This document shows, in pieces, positions 48,456 to 56,641 of a stretch of DNA of 64,000 bases. The position numbers and the translations under genes are program-made. Position 1 is the first letter of the stretch. Every line of letters begins with the position of its first letter. The notes beneath the pieces were generated by a model, which was not told where the DNA came from, searched no databases, and saw only the letters and a program-made list of their open reading frames with translations. Source of the stretch: DASQMT01 sp963839615 (lineage in GTDB: Bacteria > Actinomycetota > Thermoleophilia > Solirubrobacterales > Solirubrobacteraceae); NCBI GenBank assembly GCA_963839615.1, contig CAWIVY010000002.1, forward strand, positions 124,001 through 188,000, written 5' to 3'.

Positions 48456-49444
48456 TCCTCGCGCTCGAGACCTCCTGCGACGACACCTGCGCCGCGGTCG
48501 TCACGGACGCCGGCGAGGTGCTGTCGTCGGTCGTCTCCTCGCAGGGCGTCCACGATCGCTTCGGCGGCGTGGTGCCGGAGATCGCGTCGCGCCATCACCT
48601 CGAGCTCGTCAACGCGGTGGTCGAGGACGCGCTGCGCCTGGCGGGGCGGGGCCTCGACGACATCTCGCTCGTCGCCGTGACCCAGGGCCCCGGGCTCGTC
48701 GGGGCGCTGCTCGTCGGCGTCGCGACGGCCAAGGGCCTCGCCGCCGCGCGCCGGCTGCCGCTCGCGCCCGTCGACCACCTGCAGGGGCACGTCGCCGCGA
48801 ACTTCCTCGCGCCGGAGCCGATCGAGCCGCCGTTCCTCTGCCTGATCGCGTCCGGCGGTCACACGCTGCTGACGCGTGTGACCGAGCACAGCGGCTACGA
48901 GGTGCTGGGAAGCACGCTCGACGACGCCGCCGGCGAGGCGTTCGACAAGGGCGCGCGGCTGCTCGGGCTCGGCTACCCGGGCGGGCCGGCGCTGTCGCGG
49001 CTGGCGCTCGAGGGCGATCCGACCGCGTACGCGTTCCCGACCGCCGCGCGGGTCGCGGGACTGGACTTCTCCTTCGCGGGCCTCAAGACCGCGCTCCTGT
49101 ACGCCGTGCGCGACCTGGGCGAGGCCGAGACGCGCCGCCGCGCCGCCGACCTCGCAGCCTCGTACGAGCATGCGATCGTCGAGGCGCTGATTGCACGGAT
49201 CGAACGCGCGCTGGCGGCGGAGCCGGGCGCGCGGCTCGCGATCGGCGGCGGCGTCGCGGCGAACCGGCGGCTGCGCGAGCGCGCGGAGGCGCTCGACGTC
49301 GAGGTCAAGGTGCCGCCCGCCGAGCTCTGCACCGACAACGCCGCGATGATCGCCTCCGCCGCCCGCTGGGTGGAGCCCGTTCCGTTCCCGGGCTACCTGG
49401 CCCTCGACGCCTACGCGACCGGCCGCCGCAGCCGCGCGGCCTGA
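48452..49444 (+). CDS. tsaD: tRNA N6-threonylcarbamoyladenosine transferase TsaD (330 aa)
   Basis: TsaD transfers the threonylcarbamoyl group to A37 of ANN-decoding tRNAs. Motifs: ILALETSCDDTCAAVV, GVVPEIASRHHLE, VDHLQGHVAANF (metal His pair), LIASGGHTLL, GEAFDKGARLLGLGYPGGP and LAIGGGVAANRRLRE. The TTG start at 48452 overlaps the rimI TGA as TTGA and begins exactly at the domain. Length is normal for the family. Confidence 0.95.
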   Translation: MILALETSCDDTCAAVVTDAGEVLSSVVSSQGVHDRFGGVVPEIASRHHLELVNAVVEDALRLAGRGLDDISLVAVTQGPGLVGALLVGVATAKGLAAARRLPLAPVDHLQGHVAANFLAPEPIEPPFLCLIASGGHTLLTRVTEHSGYEVLGSTLDDAAGEAFDKGARLLGLGYPGGPALSRLALEGDPTAYAFPTAARVAGLDFSFAGLKTALLYAVRDLGEAETRRRAADLAASYEHAIVEALIARIERALAAEPGARLAIGGGVAANRRLRERAEALDVEVKVPPAELCTDNAAMIASAARWVEPVPFPGYLALDAYATGRRSRAA

Positions 49445-49447
49445 ATC

Positions 49448-51940
49448 GTGCCCGAGGAGCGCGCGACCGGGTTCGCCGGGCGGGCCCGCACGGCTGCATC
49501 GGCGCTGCGCGCGCAGCCGCGCGAGCGGCTCCTTGTCGCCGCGGCGCTCCTGATCGGCGCCGTCGTCGCCGTCGTGCTGCTCGCGGGAGGCGGCGCGGCG
49601 CCGGCGCGCTCACTCGCCGACGCGGTGCCCTTCGACGGCCGCTCCCCGCGCGAGCCGAGCGGCGAGGGTACGCGCGTGATCGTCGCGCTGCCGCGACCCG
49701 CCCTCGGCGCGGCCGGCATCTCCGACCCGGCCGACCAGCGCGACTACGTGCGCTCGCTCGAGGACGAGTCCGGCGCGCTGCGCTCGGCGCTGGGCGCGCG
49801 CGGGGTCCGGCTCTCCGACGTCGTCACGTTCACCCGCACGTTCAACGGGTTCGCGGCGACCGTCCGGACGAGCGACCTCGCCGACCTGCCGTCGCTCGGC
49901 GTGCGCGCGCAGCCCGTGCGCCGCTTCTACCCGGCCTCGAGCGAGCCGGCCCGCGTGCCGGGGCTGCGGCTGCCGATCGCCGCGCCGCCGCTGGGCGGGG
50001 CGTCGGTCGCCGTGCTCGACAGCGGCGTCGACCCCGGCCATCCGCTGCTCGCCGGCCACCTCGATCCCGGCTACGACGCCGTCGATCGCGACGACGACCC
50101 GGCGCCGGTGACCGATCCGCGCGGAGGGCGGCGCGAGACCAGCGGCACCGCGCTGGCCGGCGTCCTCGTGGCCGCCGGCGAGCGCGTGCTGCCGATCCGC
50201 GTGGCCGGCCTGCAGCCCGCGACGCGGGGCGCGGGGCTCGAGGACGTCGCGACCTCCGACCAGCTGCTCGCGGGGCTCGAGCGCGCCGTCGACCCGGACG
50301 GCGACGGCGCCACCGACGACCGCGTCCCGGTCGCGGTCGTCGGCGTCAACTCGCCCTACGCGGCGTTCGAGCGCTCGCCCGAGGCGCGCGCCGTGCGGAA
50401 CGCCGCCGGGCTCGGCACGCTCGTCGTGGCGCCCAGCGGTGGCGAGGGCGCGGCCGCGGGGCCGGAGGGCACGGTCGGCTCGCCGGCGGCGGCGCCGGAC
50501 GCGCTCGCGGTGGGCGCGCTCGCGGTGCCGGAGGGCGTGCCGCACGTCGATCTCCAGGTCGGGGGCGCCGACGCCCGCGGGGCGGTGCTGCTCGCGGGCT
50601 TCCCGCCGCCCGGCGGCCTGAAGACGGCCGGGCCGGTCGAATCCACGGACCCCGCCGAGCTGCTCTCCGGCGACGCGGGCAGCCTGCGCGGCAGGCTCGT
50701 GATCGTCCGCGCGGGCGACGAGCCGGTCGCGCGCGCCGCTGCCGCCGCCGCCGCGGGCGCCCGCGCGGTCCTGCTGGCCGACCCGCGGCGCCGCCCGCTC
50801 CCAGCGATCCCGGCGGGGCGGATCGCCGCGCCGGTGCTCGGTGTGACCGGCGAGGCCGCGACGGACGTGCTCGAGGAGGACGCGGGCGCGGAGATCGAGG
50901 TCGGAGACGTTCAGCCCGGCCGGCCGCCGGCGGCGACGCTGCCGCCGGACTCGGGCGGCGAAGCAGCGGAGTCGGCTTCCGGCGCCGCGCTGTCGCCGTT
51001 CTCGAGTCGCGGCCCCGCCGCCGGCGGCGGGATCGCGCCGGGTCTCGCCGCGCCCGGCGCGGCGCTGACCGCCGTCCCCGGCAACGCGTCGGCCGTCGTC
51101 GGCGGCAGCGCGATCGCGGCGGCGCGCACCGCGATCGAAGCCGCGCAGCTCGTGCGCGAGCGGCCGGACGCCACACCGCGCGAGCTGCGCGAGGCGCTGG
51201 TCGGCGCCGCCGACCCCGACCCGCGCCTGCCGGCCCGCGGGGCGGGAGCCGGAGCGCTGCGGCGCCCCGCGGTGCCCGCCACCGTGACCGCGCGAACCAC
51301 GCCCGAGCGGCGGGCCGACCCCTGCCCCGGCACCGTCGCGTGCGTGCGCATCGTGCTCGCGAACAAGGGCGCGTCGGCCGTGACCCTGACGCTCTCCGTC
51401 GCCGCGGACCCCGGCACCACGGCGAAGCTCGCCCGCCCGACGATCACGATCCCGGCCTCCGGCCGGCGGGAGGCCGAGGTCGATGTCGCGGGCGCCGGCC
51501 CGGACGGGCTCGCGGCGGGCCGGCTGGTCGTCCACGCCGCCGGCGGCAGCGCCGTGCTCGCGCACCCGTTCGCGATCGCGATCGCCCCGCCGGACCCGCC
51601 GCCGCTCGGCCCGCTCGGCGTCCAGCGCGACGGCGACCGCGTGACCGGCGTGCGCTTCACCCTCGGCTCCTTCGAGCGGGGCGACCCGTTCAGCGGCGCC
51701 CGCATCGCGCTGACCGAACGGCTCGCGCTGACGCTCGTGCGGGAGGGCAGCGAGCGCACCGTGCGCCGCCTCACGCCGCCCGGCGGCGCCCGCGAGCTGC
51801 TGCCGGCCGAATACGCCTACACGCTGCCCGCGGGGGCGTTGCGCGGGCTGCGGCGCGGGCGCTACGCGTTCCGCGCCGTCGCCCGCTCGCCGCGCGGCGG
51901 CGACCGCGCGATCGCGGTCTCGGACCCGTTCGAGCGATGA
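49448..51940 (+). CDS. Membrane-anchored degenerate subtilase (S8 family, probably inactive, 830 aa)
   Basis: A cytoplasmic basic N-terminus and a membrane segment (~28-47) lead an I9-like prodomain (~76-162). The S8 fold begins at VAVLDSGVDPGHP (Asp191). A protease-associated-like insertion (~395-490) splits it, and SPFSSRGP and VVGGSAIAAARTA (Ser554) close it. The catalytic His motif (normally GHGTHVAG) reads TSGTALAG, with Ser232 in place of His. The oxyanion Asn region reads APSGGEG. Two of the key residues are therefore missing, so it is likely a non-catalytic scaffold. A beta-rich C-terminus follows (~610-830). GTG start, 3 bp after tsaD. Confidence 0.85.
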   Translation: MPEERATGFAGRARTAASALRAQPRERLLVAAALLIGAVVAVVLLAGGGAAPARSLADAVPFDGRSPREPSGEGTRVIVALPRPALGAAGISDPADQRDYVRSLEDESGALRSALGARGVRLSDVVTFTRTFNGFAATVRTSDLADLPSLGVRAQPVRRFYPASSEPARVPGLRLPIAAPPLGGASVAVLDSGVDPGHPLLAGHLDPGYDAVDRDDDPAPVTDPRGGRRETSGTALAGVLVAAGERVLPIRVAGLQPATRGAGLEDVATSDQLLAGLERAVDPDGDGATDDRVPVAVVGVNSPYAAFERSPEARAVRNAAGLGTLVVAPSGGEGAAAGPEGTVGSPAAAPDALAVGALAVPEGVPHVDLQVGGADARGAVLLAGFPPPGGLKTAGPVESTDPAELLSGDAGSLRGRLVIVRAGDEPVARAAAAAAAGARAVLLADPRRRPLPAIPAGRIAAPVLGVTGEAATDVLEEDAGAEIEVGDVQPGRPPAATLPPDSGGEAAESASGAALSPFSSRGPAAGGGIAPGLAAPGAALTAVPGNASAVVGGSAIAAARTAIEAAQLVRERPDATPRELREALVGAADPDPRLPARGAGAGALRRPAVPATVTARTTPERRADPCPGTVACVRIVLANKGASAVTLTLSVAADPGTTAKLARPTITIPASGRREAEVDVAGAGPDGLAAGRLVVHAAGGSAVLAHPFAIAIAPPDPPPLGPLGVQRDGDRVTGVRFTLGSFERGDPFSGARIALTERLALTLVREGSERTVRRLTPPGGARELLPAEYAYTLPAGALRGLRRGRYAFRAVARSPRGGDRAIAVSDPFER

Positions 51941-52167
51941 AGGTCGTCACGCTCTACGGCCGCCCCGGCTGCCACCTGTGCGACGAGGCCCGGGCCGTGC
52001 TGGAGCGGATCCGGGCCACCCACCCCTTCCGCCTCGAGGAGATCGACATCGAGAGCGACGACGCGCTGTTCGCGCGCCTCCTCGAGCGCATCCCCGTGAT
52101 CGCGGTCGAAGGCGAGGAGCTGTGCGACCTCTTCGTCGACGAAGAGGCCCTCTGCCGGAGGCTCTAG
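51937..52167 (+). CDS. Glutaredoxin-like (DUF836) thiol protein (76 aa)
   Basis: This is a minimal thioredoxin fold with VTLYGRPGCHLCDEARAVLE (CxxC: Cys12, Cys15) and RIPVIAVEGEELCDLFVDEE carrying the cis-Pro. DUF836 members are glutaredoxin-like reductases of unknown partner. The ATG overlaps the subtilase-like gene stop by 4 bp. The rex gene begins 12 bp downstream from its own promoter, so the two are linked in position and perhaps in redox function. Confidence 0.87.
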   Translation: MKVVTLYGRPGCHLCDEARAVLERIRATHPFRLEEIDIESDDALFARLLERIPVIAVEGEELCDLFVDEEALCRRL

Positions 52168-52170
52168 AGT
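52165..52170 (+). promoter_or_regulatory. Candidate -10 (TAGAGT) of rex
   Basis: TAGAGT overlaps the end of the glutaredoxin-like gene and lies 9 nt before the rex ATG; no SD is seen. Confidence 0.45.
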
Positions 52171-52179
52171 GATCGCGCG

Positions 52180-52857
52180 ATGACCTTCAGCGAGGTCGCG
52201 AGCAGCGACAACCGCAACGACGGCCCGGACGGCGTCCTCTCCGAACGGCTCTCGCTGGGCGTCGCCGCACGCCTGTCGCGCTACCTCCAGGTGCTCACGC
52301 AGGCCCGCAAGATGGGCAAGGAGACGATCTCCTCGCAGGAGCTCTCGGAGTACACGCACGTCAACTCGACGCAGATCAGGCGCGACCTCTCCGGCTTCGG
52401 CAAGTTCGGCAAGCGCGGCGTCGGCTACAACGTCGACTCGCTGGTCTCGCAGATCCGCAAGATCCTGCGCACCTCCGGCCAGCACAACATCGCCCTGTTC
52501 GGCGCCGGCCACCTCGGCCGCGCGATCGCGTCGAGCGACATCTTCGCCGACCACGGCTTCCGCGTCGTGGCGATGTTCGACACCGACCGCTCGAAGATCG
52601 GGGAGCAGATCAACGGCGTCGGCGTGCGCCACATCGACGACCTCAAGCAGGTCGTCGACGAGGAGGACATCGTCGTCGGCGTGCTAGCGGTGCCGACCGC
52701 GGCCGCGCAGCTGCTCGCCGATCAGCTCGTCGACGCCGGCGTGAAGATCATCTTCAACTACTCCGAGGCGCTGCTGCAGGTGCCGCCGGAGGTGACGGTC
52801 CACACGTCGAGCCCGGCAGTGGACCTGCTCTACGCGCTCTACTTCTACCTCACCTAA
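52180..52857 (+). CDS. rex: Redox-sensing transcriptional repressor Rex (225 aa)
   Basis: Rex senses the NADH/NAD+ ratio and represses respiration and fermentation genes when NADH is low. The winged helix includes ISSQELSEYTHVNSTQIRRDLS and FGKFGKRGVGYNVDSL. The Rossmann domain has IALFGAGHLGRAIA and VVAMFDTDRSKIG, and the C-terminal domain-swapped helix ends VDLLYALYFYLT. N-terminal ~20 residues are extra. No Rex operator (TGTGA-type palindrome) is apparent immediately upstream. Confidence 0.96.
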   Translation: MTFSEVASSDNRNDGPDGVLSERLSLGVAARLSRYLQVLTQARKMGKETISSQELSEYTHVNSTQIRRDLSGFGKFGKRGVGYNVDSLVSQIRKILRTSGQHNIALFGAGHLGRAIASSDIFADHGFRVVAMFDTDRSKIGEQINGVGVRHIDDLKQVVDEEDIVVGVLAVPTAAAQLLADQLVDAGVKIIFNYSEALLQVPPEVTVHTSSPAVDLLYALYFYLT

Positions 52858-52869
52858 CCGACCGCGCCC

Positions 52870-54006
52870 GTGATCGATTCCGCCGCCGCGCGCGAGACCT
52901 TCGAGGGCTCGGCCGACTTCACCGTCGGCATCGAGGAGGAGTTCGCGCTCGTCGATCCGCAGACGCTGCTGCTGGTGCCGCGATTCGAGCTGCTGCGCGA
53001 CGCCGCGGCCTCCGATCCGGTGCTCGCGACCTCGATCGCCGGCGAGCTGATCTCCTCGGAGATCGAGATCCGGTCGGGAGCTGGCAGCGACGTCGAGGAC
53101 GCGCGCAGCCGCCAGGCCGATGCGCGGAGGCGGCTGTTCGCGCTCGCACGCGACCACGGCGTCGCGCTCGGCTCGACGGGCACGCATCCGCTCAGCGACT
53201 ATCGCGAGCAGCACATCATCGACACGGAGCACTATCGCCGCGTCGAGGAGGGGCTGAAGTACGTCGCCTGGCGCAACAACACCTTCTCCGTCCACGTCCA
53301 CGTCGGCGTTCAGGGCGCCGACCGGGCCGTGCGGGTGTGCGACCGGCTGCGCCCGGTGCTGCCGATCCTGCTCGCGATCAGCGCCAACTCGCCGTACATC
53401 GACGGGCAGGACTCCGGCCTGCACTCAGGCCGCAGCCAGACGTTCACGAAGTCGTTCCCGCGCTGCGGGATCCCCGACGTGTTCGGCTCCTGGGGGACGT
53501 GGGCCGAGTACGTCGAGCTGCTCGTGCGCACCGGGTCGATCGTCGAGTTCACCCAGCTCTGGTGGTCCGTGCGCCCACACCACGACTTCGGCACCGTCGA
53601 GGTGCGGATCTGCGACAGCCAGACGACGGCCGCCGAGGCCGACGGGCTCGCGGAGCTGATCGTCGCCTGCGTGCGCCGCGCCGCGGCCGAGGTAGACGCC
53701 GGCGAGACGCCGCCCGACCTGCCCGGCCGGCTGATCGAGGAGAACATGTGGCGCGCGATCCGCTACGGGCTCGACGGCCGCCTGCTCGATCTCGGGGCGG
53801 AGCGGGTCGAGGAGTTCCCCGCATCGGAGGCGCTCGACCGGCTGAACGCCTGGACCGGCGCCGACGTCGTCCTACCACCCCTTAACGGCGCGCAGCGGCA
53901 GCGACGCATGATCGAGGACGGCGCGACGCCGGCGGAGGTGTACGCGGCCTGCCTTGCGGAAACCCAGGCCACATACTTCGAGGAGACCTGCGATGAGCCA
54001 GCCTGA
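52870..54006 (+). CDS. Carboxylate-amine ligase, YbdK/GCS2 family (378 aa)
   Basis: It has the glutamate-cysteine ligase type 2 fold. TVGIEEEFALVDPQTL opens the domain, followed by SEIEIRSG, STGTHPLSDY, FSVHVHVGV, LLAISANSPYIDGQDSG and GTVEVRICDSQTT. YbdK proteins have weak glutamate-cysteine ligase activity in vitro; the true substrate in this organism is not known. The neighbouring glutaredoxin-like and rex genes give a redox context. GTG start at 52870; its stop lies 11 bp into the next gene. Confidence 0.9.
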   Translation: MIDSAAARETFEGSADFTVGIEEEFALVDPQTLLLVPRFELLRDAAASDPVLATSIAGELISSEIEIRSGAGSDVEDARSRQADARRRLFALARDHGVALGSTGTHPLSDYREQHIIDTEHYRRVEEGLKYVAWRNNTFSVHVHVGVQGADRAVRVCDRLRPVLPILLAISANSPYIDGQDSGLHSGRSQTFTKSFPRCGIPDVFGSWGTWAEYVELLVRTGSIVEFTQLWWSVRPHHDFGTVEVRICDSQTTAAEADGLAELIVACVRRAAAEVDAGETPPDLPGRLIEENMWRAIRYGLDGRLLDLGAERVEEFPASEALDRLNAWTGADVVLPPLNGAQRQRRMIEDGATPAEVYAACLAETQATYFEETCDEPA

Positions 54007-54412
54007 ATTGTCAGAAGAGGAGCTGCGGCAGCTCGAGGCCGAGATGGAGCGGATCACGGTCGACGACGTGCTGATCCAGACGACCGTCACCCTGCTCAAC
54101 ATCGCCGCCCGCAAGGCGGGCCTCGGCGCGCCCGATCCGGCGCAGCCCGGGCCGGCGCCCGACTGGGAGCAGGTGCGCCAGGCGATCGAGGGCGCCCGCG
54201 CGCTGCTGCCGCTGCTCGAGTCCCGCCACGCGGAGCAGCTCGGTCCGGTTCGCGACACGCTCTCGCGCCTGCAGATGGTCTACGCCAAGGAGTCCGGCGG
54301 CAAGCCCGCGGCGCCGCGGGAGGAGGGCGCGGAATCGCCCGCGCAGGCCGAGGATCCGGCGGCTGGGGGGCCGGCGCAGAGCTCCGGCCGCCTGTGGATC
54401 CCCGGACAGTGA
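53993..54412 (+). CDS. DUF1844 protein with Pro/Ala-rich tail (139 aa)
   Basis: The DUF1844 helical domain (residues ~20-98) has VDDVLIQTTVTLLNIAARKAGL and ARALLPLLESRHAEQLGPVR. An acidic N-terminus precedes it, and a low-complexity tail of about 40 residues (Ala, Glu, Pro, Gly) ending RLWIPGQ follows. The function of the family is unknown. The ATG has GAGGAG 7 nt upstream and overlaps the ligase gene by 14 bp, so the two are coupled. Confidence 0.85.
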   Translation: MSQPELSEEELRQLEAEMERITVDDVLIQTTVTLLNIAARKAGLGAPDPAQPGPAPDWEQVRQAIEGARALLPLLESRHAEQLGPVRDTLSRLQMVYAKESGGKPAAPREEGAESPAQAEDPAAGGPAQSSGRLWIPGQ

Positions 54413-54438
54413 CCGCAGCACTCCGCCTCAACGCCCGA

Positions 54439-54483
54439 TAAACTGCGCGATCGCTCCGGCGGCGGCCACGATCAGGCCGCCGC
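54439..54483 (+). promoter_or_regulatory. TAAACT hexamer followed by a perfect 9-bp hairpin before hppA
   Basis: TAAACT at 54439-54444 could be the hppA -10. Fifteen bases further, GCGGCGGCC (54459-54467) pairs perfectly with GGCCGCCGC (54475-54483) around ACGATCA, followed by TTTCGTGTTGTC. The hairpin is either the terminator of the upstream rex-ligase-DUF1844 genes or an attenuator-like structure in a ~70-nt hppA leader. Confidence 0.5.
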
Positions 54484-54520
54484 TTTCGTGTTGTCTTGAA
54501 CGCTTCCTGAGAGGTCTCCC

Positions 54521-56578
54521 TTGTCCGATTTCCTGTCCGACCACGGGGTCGTCGTCGCGCTCGTCTGCGCGCTGGCCGCCGTCGGGTACGGCCTGGTCAC
54601 GAGCCGCGCGCTCCTGGCCCTGTCACCCGGCAACGAGGTCATGCGCGGCCTCTCGGCCGCGATCCAGGAGGGCGCGTCGGCGTACCTGCGCCGCCAGTAC
54701 ACGACGATCGCGATCGTCGGTGCCGTCCTCTTCGTCGCCCTGATCCCGCTGCAGAACATCGAGGTCGCGATCGGCTTCCTGATCGGCGGTCTCGCCTCGG
54801 CGGCCGCCGGCTTCATCGGGATGAACGTCTCGGTGCGGGCCAACGCCCGCGTCGCCGAAGCGGCCCGTAGCGGCATCGGCCCTGCGCTCGACGTCGCATT
54901 CCGCGGCGGCGCAGTCACCGGCATGCTCGTCGTCGGCCTCGCGCTGCTCGGCGTGGCCGGCTACTACGGCGTGCTGACGTTCATCTTCGACGTCGAGCCG
55001 AAGGAAGCCGTCGACGCGCTGATCGGCCTGGGCTTCGGCGGTTCGCTGATCTCGGTGTTCGCCCGCCTCGGCGGCGGCATCTTCACGAAGGGCGCCGACG
55101 TCGGCGCCGACATCGTGGGCAAGATCGAGGCCGGCATCCCCGAGGACGACGCGCGCAACCCTGCCGTCATCGCCGACAACGTCGGCGACAACGTCGGCGA
55201 CTGCGCCGGCATGGCCGCGGACCTCTTCGAGACCTACGCGGTCACCGCGGTGGCCGTGATGCTGCTCGGCGTGCTGACGTTCGGCGGCAGCGAGCAGACC
55301 GCGGTGATCCTCTACCCGCTCGTGCTCGGCGGCGTGTCGATCATCGCCTCGATCATCGGCACCTTCGCCGTCAAGTCGGCGACCGGCAACGTCGAGCGTG
55401 CGCTCTACCAGGGCCTGATCGTCTCGGGCGTGCTGGCGGCGCTGCTGTTCCTGCCGGTGACCGCCTGGATGATGGACGACCTCGCCGCCCTGGCCAGCGG
55501 CAAGGCACCGTCCTGGGGTGAGATCTACATCTGCGCGCTGGTCGGCCTGGCGGTCACGGCCTCGCTGTTCGTGATCACCGACTACTACACCTCGACGCGC
55601 TTCTCCCCGGTCAGGTCGACCGCCAAGGCGTCCGAGACCGGGCACGCGACGAACATCATCCAGGGCCTCGCCAAGGGGATGCAGGCGACCGCGCTGCCCG
55701 CGCTCGTGATCGTGCTCGGCATCTTCAGCGCGAACGAGCTGGCCGGCATCTACGGCGTCGGCGTCGCCGTGATGGCGCAGCTCTCGCTGACCGGCCTGAT
55801 CGTGGCGCTCGACGCGTTCGGCCCGATCACCGACAACGCCGGCGGCATCGCCGAGATGGCCGACATGCCCGAGGACGTGCGCAACGTCACCGATCCGCTC
55901 GACGCGGTCGGCAACACGACGAAGGCCGTCACGAAGGGCTACGCGATCGGCTCGGCCGCGCTGGCGGCGCTCGTGCTGTTCGCGGCGTTCAAGATCGAGC
56001 TGCAGGACGAGCTCAACAGCGCGATCACGTTCCAGCTCGACGACCCGGACGTGCTGATCGGCCTGATCATCGGCGGCATGATGGTGACGCTGTTCGCCGC
56101 CCTCTCGATGGAGGCCGTCGGCCGTGCCGGCGGTGCCGTCGTGGAAGAGGTACGGCGGCAGTTCCGCGAGAAGCCGGGGATCATGGACGGCACGGAGAAG
56201 CCCGAGTACGGGCAGTGCGTCGACATCGTGACCCGCTCGGCGCAGCGCGAGATGATCATCCCGTCGCTGATCCCGATCTTCGTCCCGGTGATCGTCGGCA
56301 TCCTGTCGGAGAAGGCGCTCGGCGGCCTGCTGATCGGCGTCATCGTCGTCGGCCTGTTCTTCGCGGTGATGATGACCTCGGGCGGTGGCGCCTGGGACAA
56401 CGCCAAGAAGCTGATCGAGGACGGCGCCCACGGCGGCAAGGGCTCGGCCGCCCACGAGGCGTCGATCACCGGCGACACCGTCGGCGACCCGTTCAAGGAC
56501 ACGGCCGGCCCGGCCATCAACCCGATGATCAAGGTGGCCAACATCGTGGCCCTCCTGATCATCCCGCTCATCGCCTAG
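54521..56578 (+). CDS. hppA: K+-independent proton-translocating pyrophosphatase (685 aa)
   Basis: This integral pump couples pyrophosphate hydrolysis to H+ (or Na+) export, with about sixteen membrane segments. The pyrophosphate and Mg sites are clear: GADVGADIVGKIEAGIPEDD, NPAVIADNVGDNVGDCAGMA and DNAGGIAEMA. The subclass motif reads GNTTKAVTKGYAIGSAAL, with Lys and Thr at the positions that mark the K+-independent type, usually H+ pumps. The TTG at 54521 follows GAGAGG. A perfect 12-bp hairpin follows the stop. It recycles the energy of biosynthetic PPi. Confidence 0.95.
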   Translation: MSDFLSDHGVVVALVCALAAVGYGLVTSRALLALSPGNEVMRGLSAAIQEGASAYLRRQYTTIAIVGAVLFVALIPLQNIEVAIGFLIGGLASAAAGFIGMNVSVRANARVAEAARSGIGPALDVAFRGGAVTGMLVVGLALLGVAGYYGVLTFIFDVEPKEAVDALIGLGFGGSLISVFARLGGGIFTKGADVGADIVGKIEAGIPEDDARNPAVIADNVGDNVGDCAGMAADLFETYAVTAVAVMLLGVLTFGGSEQTAVILYPLVLGGVSIIASIIGTFAVKSATGNVERALYQGLIVSGVLAALLFLPVTAWMMDDLAALASGKAPSWGEIYICALVGLAVTASLFVITDYYTSTRFSPVRSTAKASETGHATNIIQGLAKGMQATALPALVIVLGIFSANELAGIYGVGVAVMAQLSLTGLIVALDAFGPITDNAGGIAEMADMPEDVRNVTDPLDAVGNTTKAVTKGYAIGSAALAALVLFAAFKIELQDELNSAITFQLDDPDVLIGLIIGGMMVTLFAALSMEAVGRAGGAVVEEVRRQFREKPGIMDGTEKPEYGQCVDIVTRSAQREMIIPSLIPIFVPVIVGILSEKALGGLLIGVIVVGLFFAVMMTSGGGAWDNAKKLIEDGAHGGKGSAAHEASITGDTVGDPFKDTAGPAINPMIKVANIVALLIIPLIA

Positions 56579-56584
56579 CGTTCC

Positions 56585-56613
56585 GCCAGGGCCGCCTCCA
56601 CGGCGGCCCTGGC
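56585..56613 (+). terminator. hppA terminator hairpin
   Basis: GCCAGGGCCGCC and GGCGGCCCTGGC form a perfect 12-bp stem with a 5-nt TCCAC loop, 6 bp after the hppA stop. There is no T-tract. It also lies just upstream of the TAAGAT promoter hexamer of the next gene. Confidence 0.7.
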
Positions 56614-56624
56614 GAGATTCGCCG

Positions 56625-56630
56625 TAAGAT
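56625..56630 (+). promoter_or_regulatory. Candidate -10 (TAAGAT) of the first APC permease gene
   Basis: TAAGAT ends 11 nt before the ATG at 56642; there is no SD. Confidence 0.45.
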
Positions 56631-56641
56631 CGCGCCGGCGG

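Noticed and set aside
49448..51940. Active subtilisin-like protease
   Set aside because: The catalytic His and the oxyanion Asn motifs are missing although the Asp and Ser regions align.
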